Assembly (NCBI GenBank): GCA_021397835.1
Contig: JAJFZO010000065.1
Span: 1,116,001-1,180,000 of the forward strand
Direction: 5' to 3'
Length of the DNA stretch: 64,000 nucleotides
Origin: Moringa oleifera
Taxonomy: Eukaryota; Streptophyta; Magnoliopsida; Brassicales; Moringaceae
Of this stretch, positions 34,011 to 45,087 are shown one piece after another. The position numbers were made by a program, and so were the translations under genes. The stretch's first letter is position 1. Every line of letters starts with the position of its first letter. Under the pieces are notes generated by a model. The model was not told the origin of the DNA. It did no database searches and was given only the letters and a program-made list of their open reading frames with translations.

Positions 34011-37000
34011 ATGGCAACCAGCTCTACTTCTCATAAGCCCTATGTGATCCCTAAAGAGTCCTGGAAGACTGGGAAGATAATAAAACACTGCGACAACGAT
34101 GTCATCCCCACTTTGAACAAATTTTAGATGACTCTCAGAAGGAGAAGTTTGAAAGGACCTGTCTGGGGCATTTTCTACATGTGCACACAGATTTCAACTT
34201 CTCTGGGATTATAGTCCACAATCTTCTACTTCGGGAGATTCAACAAAACCGCGAGGATGAAATGTGGTTCAGACTTGGGCAGAATGAGGTTCGTTTTAGC
34301 AAACTGGAATTTTGCCTAATCACTGGCTTGAAGTTTGGCGAGCTACCGGACACAGACACCATTGCAGCTAATCCGTCTGGAATCCATGCTAAATACTTCG
34401 GAGGAAAGGATAAGATCAGTGGAAGTTGCATCAAGACCAGGCTGCTGGAAGGGGACTTTGAAGATGAAGATGACAAAGTGAAGTTGGCGTTGCTTTATCT
34501 GTTAAATGGCTTCATCAAAGGCCATGACGAGCGCCAGCATGTCTCTAACTGGCAATTTCACCTGGTGGACAATATAGAAGCATTTGATAGCTTTTTGTGG
34601 GGCACATGGGTCTACTGCAACTCATTGCTGCATTTCAAGAAGGCAGTTGCTAATCGAGCAAAGGATTCCAGTAGGATGAACTACAAGGCCTATGGCTTCG
34701 TATGGGCACTGCAAGTAAGGATCAAACTTCTTTATTAATTTTTATTTTTTATTTTTTATTTCAATGGATTTAATTTAATTTTATCTTCATGAAGCATAAC
34801 TTAATTTCCTTTTTCTATAGATCTTTGCGTTCGAGGTGATTCCTGCTACCAACATGCATGGTAGTAGGTTGTCGAGCTCTAACCTACCATTGCCACGGAT
34901 TTGCTGATGGAGGTTCCATCGAAAGCCGCATAACGTAGATTGCAAGAAGATATTCACAAACACTGTAAGCAATATTGTTCATTTCGTGTCTTCATGTTAA
35001 TTCGTACCTAAGTTTCTAATTTCGTACCTATATTGTTTATTTCGTACTTATATTATTCATTTCGTTCCTTTATTTCTAATTTCGTACCTTTATTTCGTAC
35101 CTATATTGACCATTTCGTACCTTTGTTATTAATTTCGTACCTTTATTTCGTACCTATATTGACTATCATTTCGTATTTTCAGATGGAGGCTAAGCAAAAG
35201 TTGGTTCCAACAACTGCTGAGCGCCAAGCCCCTTACTTCATTGGAGTTGAGGACACCATTGTCCCATTGCCTACTACACGATTTAGTGGGGATGACACAG
35301 TGGAGGGTCCCAACAGGAAGAACTCCACAAATTTGCCATCTTCTTTGCGAAAGCAATACAAGGTATGTACTCTTCATATATTATATAAGTTTTGTTATTG
35401 CATTCTATAATCAACAACTTTTGTTACTTGCAGCGTCGAGTTGGCTTTCTTCTTGCCGAGCAACAGAGGGATGATGAATCTGATGAAGTCGCTAGTGATA
35501 GAAGAGAGTTAGCTGGGCAGAATAGTGTGGAGCCGGAGGTGCGGGAGGATGAAGTTGAGAGGGAGGCACCTGGCGTTGAAAGAACTACAAATGATCCAGA
35601 TGTTTACCTTCGCCTCGTTGCTGTGGAGGCAAAATTAGATCTCCTCGAGGTGAAGATAAACCAAATGGATCTCGAAAATGAAAGACGCCATCAGGAGCAA
35701 ATGGCCCTCTTGAAGTCCATCGAGCTGTCTCTGCAAGGAGCAAGATATGGTGGCCAAGATCCTTCCCGCACAATGTCAGATCCAGTTCCTAATGATGTAA
35801 GTAATTTGTATCTATATCATATCATAATTTCAAATTTGTTGCATCTTGTGACATAAAATAACATTTGTAATTGTTTTCCTTTTTCTCAGGGTGTTAATCC
35901 CATCATTGAGGAACCTGAAAAGTCTGAAGATTCAACCACGGAGGTGTTGGCTCCTGCAGGGCAGTTGCCTGAACAAGAAGCCACTGCAGGGCCAATCACC
36001 GAGGAAGTGGCTGCTGCAGTGCCAACAGATGAGGAAATGGCCACTGCAGCAGGTCCATGCAATGAGGAAGTGGGGGACTTGGCTATTGTCCCAGTTGAGG
36101 CAACCGACAGTGAGCTGCCAGTTGTTAGGACTCGTAAACGGTCAAGACAACTGTGCAGCCCATATGTCGACCTCAACATTGGGTCTAAGAAAGCCAAGTA
36201 CCCTCACATGGTGAGTGCAAAGTCCAAATTCAGCGACAGAATCCTCATTGCATTCAACGAGTTCATGAATGGCCAATCATAGTAAGTTCTTTATTTTTGA
36301 GGGACCATTATACTGAATTATCAATATTTTGTACTTTGTTCTAACACATTGTTTTCATTTTTTACAGCCGTGATGTAGGTATTGGTCATTCAGTCAGTGT
36401 GGAATGGTTCAAAGCATTGAAAGACAATGATGAGTGGGTTGATGACTCGGTAAGTTGGTCATTTTACTATGTTCTTTACATTCATACCTAGAATTAACAT
36501 TTATGCATTTGTTTCGTACAATGATTAACAGTATAATATTTGTTCTTTTGTGTCTCGATCAGCATATTGAAGCATACCTTAGTCTCCTTCGAAGGAGGCA
36601 GAAGGAACTCCTGGACAATATGCACAAGATGTCTGCATATGTGATCCATGGCTCTATGTAAGTTTATTTGGTCATTAAGTGATTGGATGATTTTTGATTA
36701 TTATAATTTCTTTATTGACTTTGTTTGTTCAAATTTGCAGACAGCATTTTTTTATATTTACAGTGAATATCAAAGTGATCCAAATGCTGATTGTCCTCCT
36801 CCACACGCCAATTTTGAAGCACATAAATGGGAAGCAGACTTTCTAGATCGTGTGAGAGAAAAATTTTGTCCCCAGTGTCCACCTTGGCACACTGTGAATA
36901 AGGTGATTGATATTTTCATTTCCTTTAACTATAGTGTTGCAATATTATGTGAACTCATTATTGACATGTAAACAATATTTTTCAATGCAGCTGATGGTTT

Positions 37001-37488
37001 CATGCCATGTTGGGGGATCTCATTGGCTGCTGGTTATGGTAGATCTGCAGAAGTTCTCCTTAAGAATTTTTGACTCATCTCGGCAAGAAATACCAACTGA
37101 GGTGCGTATTCGGCAACAAAACCCGCTGAGATTTATGCTACCCAGTTATATGGACAGTGGGGGATATTTCAAGCATAAACCAAATGTCAAGAAGCCGAAT
37201 ATTCCACTCTCGTGCACACTAGAGCCAAAGAACAAGGTCCCCCAACAGAGAAAAAGGTAAGTATTTTGTTTTAACAAGTTGTTGTTATTGTCTTTTTATG
37301 TTTTATTTCTGTTTTTTTAATTAATTTCTATTTTTTTCAGTGGCAATTGCGGACCTCATATGTTGTACATAATGGAGCACTTACTTCTGAACAAACTCTT
37401 GAAGTATAGAGATAAAGATATGCCAGAGATACGAACTCATATGGCAATCCATATATTTGCCAATTCAACTGTAGATGATAGTTCATAA
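34011..37488 (+). pseudogene. MULE-borne DUF1985 + Ulp1-like cysteine protease gene, broken
   Basis: Ten exons can be traced: 34011-34714, 34821-34964, 35183-35362, 35434-35796, 35890-36281, 36368-36449, 36563-36657, 36741-36902, 36991-37256 and 37341-37488 (TAA). The first exon has a DUF1985-like domain (HTDFNFSGIIVHNLLLREIQ, FCLITGLKFG). Exon 4 is charged and coiled-coil-like; exon 5 is a repetitive Glu/Ala/Thr linker. Exons 9-10 carry the C48 peptidase catalytic residues: His in GGSHWLLVMVDL, Asp in RIFDSS and Cys in SGNCGPHML. Damage: a frame change near 34122, TGA at 34905-34907, and a frame mismatch at the exon 7/8 junction. Related proteases act on SUMO; the role inside MULEs is not established. 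Confidence 0.85.
34995..35175 (+). repeat. TTCGTACC motif array in an intron of the Ulp1-type gene
   Basis: Seven TTCGTACC motifs and several near-matches lie between 35003 and 35160, inside intron 2. They have the same orientation as the 33821-33970 array. Confidence 0.8.
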
Positions 37489-37871
37489 TTTATTATTTTT
37501 TATTCTTTTTATACAATGTATTATTTCTGTACACACATTTAAAAATTGTATATACTATTATTTTTGTCAATAAAAATAAAATTTATTACATTTTCTGTCT
37601 GTCTCATTATATAATTCATACCAGTACTTAGAATTTACTATTGTGAATCAAAAGTACGAAATCAATATAAAGGTACGATTTGTATTGAAGGAACGAACTA
37701 ATGGTACGAAATAGAATTGAATTCACTAAGTAATGGTACAAAATTCTATTTTATATACAAATTAATTGTACGAATTTAAATCTAAGGCACGAATTAAAGG
37801 CACGATTAACTATTGAAGGAACGATTTTAGTGCACGATTAACTATTGACATTGCGAAATGAATGAAAAAAT

Positions 37872-38198
37872 AATGGTACGAATATATATTTAAGGTACGA
37901 AGTTAAGGTACGTTTTGATTTTAAAGGCACGAATTTAATGTACGATTAATTATTGACATTGCAAAATAATAGAAAAAATTAATGGTACGAATGTATATTT
38001 AAGGTACGAAGTTAAGGTACGTTTTGATTTTAAAGGCACGAATTTAATGTACGATTAATTATTGACATTGCAAAATAATGGAAAAAATTAATGGTACGAA
38101 TGTATATTTAAGGTACGAAGTTAAGGTACGTTTTGATTTTAAAGGCACGAATTTAATGTACGATTAAATATTGACATTGCAAAATAATAGAAAAAATT
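37872..38198 (+). repeat. 109-bp tandem repeat with GGTACGA motifs
   Basis: Three copies with an exact 109-bp spacing (AATGGTACGAA at 37872, 37981 and 38090), preceded by diverged motifs from about 37630. The motif is in reverse orientation relative to the left-half arrays. It lies between the 3' ends of the two convergent MULE genes. Confidence 0.9.
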
Positions 38199-38369
38199 AA
38201 TTAAGGGTAAAGACGAGAATTGACATGCAATGACAATTAAGACCATATAATAACTTAAAAGTTGCAACTTATATACAAATAACTTATAAAAAATAAGTTT
38301 AAAATCAACAATACAATACAAATATCATGATTATCATAAGTCAATTGTATCATCATTTAGTAAATTTGA

Positions 38370-41054
38370 AATGGGAGGCATTACACAAGTTTGTGAATTA
38401 TGCCCGATTTCACCACAGTTACGACATTTACGACGCAATTGATCAGGCACATTAGACGATCGAGAGTGGCTAACTCTATCATAATACTGTGGATTAGAGC
38501 AAGTCAATCGATTGTGTCCATATTACATGCATCTGGAGCACTTCTTTTTGCACGTCTTCTCCTCACCAGAGGGTATTCTCCGTTTTCTCGGGCGTCCTGC
38601 TGACTTACCATTATTTGGTGGTAATACCACAACTCTTTTAACTTCTTCAGGTACATCCCAATCAGACTTATCACCAACTGGATATATCGGCTCAGTGTAA
38701 GCTGCTACTAGTTGATCCTGTTTGTAGTAGTTAGAGCAAAGAGTTATGAGTCAATATTACGTTCCCTGTAAAAAATACACAATATGTAAAGTTAACTTAA
38801 GAAATCACAATGAATAATAAGAATAAGAAGAATAGAAGAATATTAACAATAAAACAATACAATTAATGTCACCTGGAAGCTGCTAGTGCATGTGCACATG
38901 GCAAAAGATCAGCTTGAAATTCCTTACAAGTACAAGTACGTTCAATAAGATTCACAATTGCCTCTTTACCCTTTTGCCTAACTAGAAATACATTTCAATC
39001 AACATTGAAAGCTATCATTTGTAAAGAAACTTTTTGTCTCTCAGTCATCAACAAGTGAACCCATTCTGTTAGTTGTGGCATCCAAACCTTAGCTTTCTCA
39101 TGTCGATCAAAAAGCCAACGTTGCATCATATCTCGAATGAATTCCAATAGAGCCGTCACAGACAACTCGCGAGCAAATCGAAGACACGAATTCAAGCTCT
39201 CGGCTATATTAGTAGTCATGAGTTGATATCGTCTTCGGGGACAATACACACGTGACCATTTTCTTGGATCTTCTTTCATGATATATTCGAAGGCTTTAGG
39301 GTGATTAGCCTGTAACTCAGTCATCAATTTATTAAATTCAGATTCCCGATATACCCTAGCTGCACTATAAAATATCTTAGATATATCTGCCCTCTTGAAT
39401 TTATTCTTTATATTTTGAGCCATATGTCACGAACATAAACCATGACAAGAATTAGGAAAGACTTTTGCGATGGCATTTGCAATACTAGCATGACGATCTG
39501 ATATAATAACCAAATCCTCAACCAAACCTATAGCTTCTTTTAGCTGTCGTAAGAACCACTCCCATGCTTCATAGTTCTCAGAGTCACCATAACCGAATGC
39601 TAGTGGATATGTCTGTTCATTTCCATCTTTGCACGCTGCTACAAACATTACACCGTGGAACCTTCCTTTTAGGTGAGTAGCATCGATAGCAATGACCGGT
39701 CAGATTACTGAATGAAATCCCCTCAACGATTGTCCAAGAGCTACAAAGAAATATTTAAATCGATTAGTTCCATCTTCAATGCATATGTGAGCCCTAGTTC
39801 CCGGATTAATTGTTTGCAACATGTGACAGTATGATGGCAATTGTTGATATGACTCAGTTGGGTCACCATATGTAAGGGACAATGCATACTCTTTAGCCTT
39901 CCAAGCTTTGTTATATAAAATTTGTATACCAAAAAGTTCTTTCATATCACTCATGATGTCTTTCGGCTTGATGATTCTTGCATTAGTAGACAACCTTTGA
40001 GCCACAATTTCACCGATAACGGTAGAACTTACTTGTCGATGCCGTTGATGCACCTTTTCAACTGTACAAGTGTGTGTCAAATCACACCTTCTAATTTGGA
40101 AGAATTGCCCTTGTGCAACTCTCACAGCACGAATCTTCCATGCACAATTTCTTTCTCTATAAGCAATCTCAAATAATGATTTGTTAGACCTAACACTCTA
40201 AATTCAAAGTTCTCAGTTAAAGCATGCACACCCAAAAATCGTTTCAGCTATTTTTTGTTTGGGAAAAACTGACCTCTAGCAAGGGTGTCAATTGGAGTCA
40301 CTGATTCCATAGTAGAAGTTGACGCAAGACCGTATAATTCAGCACCCAACACACTATACTGTCTGATAACACTACAGGTTGAATTTGAATTATTATGTAC
40401 TTTCGGCCATGTAACTGGGACATAAGGTAGGACAAGATGTAAATTCTTATTCAATTCTTCATTGTCGGGCTCTGCTTCTAGAATAGGCTCACAATGATCT
40501 TCACTGGTAGGTTCACTAGGTTGAGTTTCTCTGATTAGGTCTTCACACCCAATATCATAGTCCATCCGCTCATTCAAGTTGCTCTCATTTGTCTGAATCT
40601 CATCGGTATTCTGAGTGTCAAGGGGAGTCTCACTATGAAAGAATGGTTCGATGGCATCAACATCTAATTCAACAGTTGGATTACTCCCAGAACAAGAATT
40701 AAAAGGATTGATTCGTCCTTCAGATAAACTTTGTCTATTCTCAATAAAATTTCTCTCCACTATATCAACAATCACACGGGGAACTATACTGGTATCGTAC
40801 AACATAAACTCAACATCATCGTCATTTACCAACTCAATTTTGACATCAGTTTTTTCAGAACTTACAATAGTATGCAGTACAACATCAGTATTAGAGAAAT
40901 TAGCATCCACACAAGATTTAACCAAATCCAACAACTGCACATATGTCAAACCCTTATGAACAACAAACCCTTTAGTTTTGATATCTCTGTCAATATACTT
41001 AAAACTACCACTGGACTCAGACCACTCACCATTCCAAGTTACAATTATCCGCAT
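38370..41054 (-). pseudogene. MURA-type MULE transposase, broken
   Basis: Reading down from ATG 41054, the gene starts MRIIVTWNGEW, a MULE N-terminus with a beta-grasp-like start, then an acidic region. From about 40190 the conserved transposase follows: a zinc-binding CDLTHTC segment near 40087, the catalytic core with IAIDATHLKG (first Asp, about 39680) and VIISDRHASI (second Asp, about 39505), and a later Glu in TTNIAESLN (about 39210). A SWIM zinc finger (CTCKEF...CAHA) lies near 38900. After an intron a proline/arginine-rich tail ends in two zinc knuckles near 38400-38530. Stops: 40248-40250, 39700-39702, 39427-39429, 38995-38997 and one in the first knuckle near 38525. The frame also shifts near 40195. 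It is not functional as it stands. Confidence 0.88.
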
Positions 41055-41708
41055 TCTGCAATGCCGAAGAAAACATTTCAAACTACCATGATTACATGAA
41101 CTTGTTACAATTTTATGAGCACGATTTTATAACTTGTCACGATTTTAAAAAAAAAGATACGAATTTCATAATGATGTCACGATTGGACAAATAAGGTACG
41201 ATTATAAAATATAAGGTATGAATTTCATAATGATGTTACGATAGACCAAATAAGGCATGATTTTAGAAGATGATGTGAGAATTTCATAATGATGTTATGG
41301 TAAACCAAATAAGGCAAGATTTTCAAACATATGTATTCACATATGTAACGGAGGGCACCAAATTAAGCTACATTGTTGTTCATAGGTATACCTGTCACCC
41401 TTTTCACCCATTCAAGCACGTTCTGATTTTGAAGACAAATATGTAGTGAAAAACCCGAGCTTGAGAAATATGCTGTGAAAAACACGAGCTTCCTTCTCTG
41501 TTCAAGACAATTAGGCAAAAATATCAATGACTACCTTCGATTCCTTCTTTGAATTTTGGATACAAAATCCGGAAGGATAAAACTAAAATAGAGAGCGAAT
41601 AAAGATATAGCTCGAAGAGAGAGAAACCTCAAAAAGAGAGTATTCAGACAAATCTCCTCAAATTTTGGGTTATTTATTTTAATTTTGAGGGTATCATTGT
41701 CTTTTGTG

Positions 41709-41819
41709 AGGGTATTTTTGTCCCTCTGATACATGTAAGTGCTAAAAAAAACTAATTTACTAAAAAAAGTTTTTTTTGTAAAAAATAAATGACGGGATGC
41801 CAATTTTGACAATTTCCTC
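41709..41819 (-). repeat. Right terminal inverted repeat of the MULE
   Basis: Read on the - strand it starts GAGGAAATTG and parallels the left end (TTTTTTAGCACTT, GGACAAAAATACCC). The similarity is imperfect. Confidence 0.7.
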
Positions 41820-41828
41820 TAAAAATAA
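41820..41828 (+). repeat. 9-bp target-site duplication of the MULE, right copy
   Basis: TAAAAATAA, identical to 33209-33217. Confidence 0.85.
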
Positions 41829-43323
41829 AATAAAATTTTTAAAAAAATTAAAAATATTTTTTAAAAATTTATAATGTCAAAATTTTGAAAAAAAAAATCA
41901 TAAAAAACATGATGTAAATAAAAAAGTATTCAAATTTTAGAAATAAACTCACAATGGATTGTAGAATTTATTTGAATCATTTTTTAAACATTTCAACAAC
42001 AAAAATGTATCTTATTTTGCATAATCTGCGTTTTGTTACATAGATATCATATCTTGTTATATAAAAGTTATATTGTGTTAAGATGAGATGATACATTGTT
42101 ACGACGAAATCAATCATACTATATTATGATTAGATCGTGTCTTATTAATTATTAAAAACTATGTATTAGTAGAGATTATGATTTTTTATTGATCCAAATT
42201 GGGTTAAATTTTTAATAAAATTATAATAGATGATAATTTGATAAAATTAATAACTCAATTTTTTTATTAATTAATATTATAAATTATTAAAATACCCTTA
42301 TAATTTTTTATTAAAAAATTTAACACAAAGTTTAGATAAGTATAGGATGTTAATTCGTATTCATAGATATAAAATATATCTTATTATGATCGTTTCAATG
42401 ACGCGCATCTTGTTGCATGGATTGTCTTGTTGTATTATCATTGTGTATTGATAATAATGAATTGAATCTTCTTACCTTATCATCATGTATTAATTTGAAG
42501 CCAAATTGTGTTATGATGTTTTTAGAAGAAAATGACTTTTAATGATGTTATTTACCTTGCAAATGAATGTTAGTGCAATTTTATTGTAGATACACATGGA
42601 TGAATTCAATTGAATGACCCAACTCAACGTTTACTAATGTCTTTATGATGTTGATCTACTCATCGTTCACTAAATCTTTGTTGAATAAATTAATGTGTTA
42701 ATAATAATTAAATAAAAAACATAATACAAAAATTCAATATTTCAGTAATATCCCATTAATTTATAGTTTATTATATTAATGAAAACAAATGATAAATAAA
42801 ATAAATCACATTTACTTATTTTATTCAATTTATTAACTAATGTGTATATGAACATATGTCTATCTAAAAAATTAATACAAATCAAATCAAAAGAGGATCA
42901 TGATTATTTCTATGATTTTTTTTTTTTACTTATTTTGTTATATAAAATTTCACAGGTTAACCTGAATTACTTTTACCTTGTTACTGTAACTCCAGTGGTT
43001 AATTAATATAAAAAAAAACCGATAATATGACAATTAAAGCAAATATTAAAGGACATATGCAAAGAATGGTGGGAGCGTCACACGTCATAAAATGTGCTTC
43101 ACCTTCAAGCAATGCCATTAATGGTGGTTTATCTTACACCTTTTTTTGCTCAGTACTTTGCTTTGTTTACTGCGGAAAGATTTGGATCTCCTGTGGCTCT
43201 CTCAAGCACAGCCAAGTTTGCAGGTCTTATTCATGTGACCACATGCATCTTATAGTAATTTGTGATTGAATAAAATAAGAAAGAAATGTGAATCGTGCAC
43301 CTCGTGCCTCGAAGACAAGCAAT
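41829..43323. other. Intergenic, upstream of the gene at 43390
   Basis: AT-rich and without a gene. From about 42850 to 43230 it parallels 45800-46180 (shared GGTTAACCTGAATTA, AAGCAATGCCA, GGAAAGATT.GGATC), so the same intergenic block lies on both sides of the gene at 43390. Confidence 0.55.
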
Positions 43324-43331
43324 TATAAATA
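43324..43331 (+). promoter_or_regulatory. TATA box of the gene at 43390
   Basis: TATAAATA in AATTATAAATAGCAAGGGAG, 66 bp before the ATG, the same spacing as at 26160. Confidence 0.65.
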
Positions 43332-43389
43332 GCAAGGGAGAGTAGCCCTAGAAGAAACAACTGAGGCCATTGTTGTGTGATCCAGCCTA

Positions 43390-45087
43390 ATGGCGAACTC
43401 AAGCTCTTTCCTCTTTGTGTTAGGACTGTTTGTGAGTGTAACGCTTCTCAACCCAATTGGTACAAATGGTCAAAAAATGTTCATTTTCGGGGACTCAAAC
43501 TACGATCCTGGGAACAAGCAATATCTGACTACTTCCTCTGTTGCGTCCACTTATTGGCCATATGGTTTGTCTATCGATTACCCAAGTGGAAAATGGTCCG
43601 ATGGCCTTATTGTTCCGGACTTCATTGGTAAGAGTTTTTTCTTTTTTAGAAGACTCCTAATTTATCTTTTTGATTATTATGTGTTTTGAGCTTTTAAGAT
43701 CAAATTGCTATGGATTGTATACTGACTGGTAATCATTTCCAAAGCAAAATGATATTTTGTCAGAACAAGCACGCATGCTTTGATGATATCCTCGTTAGAT
43801 TTGTTATATTATTAACATGACTTCATTCTTCTCTGGCGGCAGCTGAGTTCCTGGAAATTCCCAAAATTCCAGGCTACCTTGATCAAACAGCAAATTTCTC
43901 TTATGGAGTCAACTTCGCTATGGCAGATGCAACTATTCTTGGCGAAGTAAAAAACACGGTAAGCAATTTACTTTTGTCCGTTCTACATGTCACTTGTTAA
44001 AAAAGTAACAGGATTAGATATATAATGACTAATTGGTCGTCTCTTCCATTGCCTTAATTGCCAGAAAATAGATTCAAACTTTGCTGTTCGGTGGAACCCC
44101 TAATTAAACAGATTCTTGTAAAATGTAAAAGCTGATGAAACTCTTCCGCTTTCCCTTTTCAGATGAACTTCTCCGATCAAGTAGCAGCATTCACTAAGAT
44201 TAAGGACGACTGGACAGACACTGAGCGGGCAAGTGCTATTTATTTGCTTTACATAGGTGCCAACGATTACTTGAATTACACGGCAACTCACTCAAACCCT
44301 ACTTCAGCGGAACAACAAGAGTTTGTAAACGAAGTGATCAGTGAATTTAAAGAACAAGTCACGGTAAGTTGATTGATCTTACGAATGAATATGACGATGA
44401 AGTTAATGATTTCTTTTCTAATTTCCTCAATCTTTATGATGCAGGCCATATACACGGCAGGAGGAAGGAAATTTGGGTTGCAAAACTTGGCACCTCTCGG
44501 TTGCTTACCTATAGTGATGCAGACATATAAATCGGGAAATAGCTGTGTAGAATTGCCCAACAGTTTGGCTGCACAACACAACAGTGCGCTACTGCAGACC
44601 TTAGAGGACTTAGAACAATCCTTGGATGGCTTCCAGTACGCTGTTTATGACTACTACAATTCAACCCTCCGCAGAATAGCCCGTCCCGGGAACTACAGTA
44701 AGTGACGATTATTGGTGGATAATATATTATTCATATACCATCCTCCTTCCACTAACCAATCCTGCTTTGCATTATAAATTATATAATCGCCTGGACAGTG
44801 AGCTATTGTCTTCTGACTTTGTTTTTGGGTTCTTTTGATTACGTGGTAAAGGATACTTTACAGCAACCATGTCATGTTGCGGTGTCGGATCGCACAATGC
44901 TTATGGATGCGGATACCCGAACGTGCACTCCAACCTGTGTGATTATCAGAGAGGATACTTGTTTTGGGATGGCAGGCACAATGCTGAGAAAACCAACGAA
45001 GCAATTGCACACATAATGTTCAGCTCAGACCCATCAGTTATTTACCCTATGAACTTAAGGGAGCTATATAAATTCCCAGTAGCGTAG
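43390..45087 (+). CDS. GDSL-type hydrolase, ESM1/MyAP-like (complete)
   Basis: Five exons: 43390-43627, 43843-43958, 44163-44363, 44445-44697 and 44852-45087, giving 347 residues. Motifs are [10 protein letters not shown] (Ser36), [40 protein letters not shown] and [13 protein letters not shown] (Asp309, His312). It is a near-copy of the gene at 26226: similar promoter, the same stop region, and 385 bp of exon 3, intron 3 and exon 4 without a difference. Introns 1, 2 and 4 and the 3' flank differ clearly. The protein ends shortly after ELYKFPVA, without the long tail of the 22068/52605 type. Confidence 0.92.

Larger units (their letters stand above)
33218..41819. mobile_element. Mutator-like element of Kaonashi/KI-MULE type, 8602 bp
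   Basis: Bounded by degenerate terminal inverted repeats and a perfect 9-bp target-site duplication, the length typical for Mutator. It holds two convergent gene relics: a DUF1985/Ulp1 protease gene on + (34011-37488) and a MURA-type DDE transposase on - (about 38370-41054). Plant MULEs that carry an Ulp1-like protease gene are known as Kaonashi or KI-MULE. Both genes have disabling stops or shifts, so this copy is not autonomous. Noncoding parts carry arrays of TCGTACC/GGTACGA. It sits between the GDSL genes at 30851 and 43390. Confidence 0.88.

Noticed and set aside
36210..36216. GTGAGT as an alternative end of exon 5 of the Ulp1-type gene
   Set aside because: The frame stays open beyond it to a donor at 36282 that joins in phase with the acceptor at 36367.
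33821..38198. Regularly spaced repeats that might look like a CRISPR array
   Set aside because: Units abut with constant period and have no unique spacers of equal length; this is a plant genome and the repeats are minisatellites inside a transposon.
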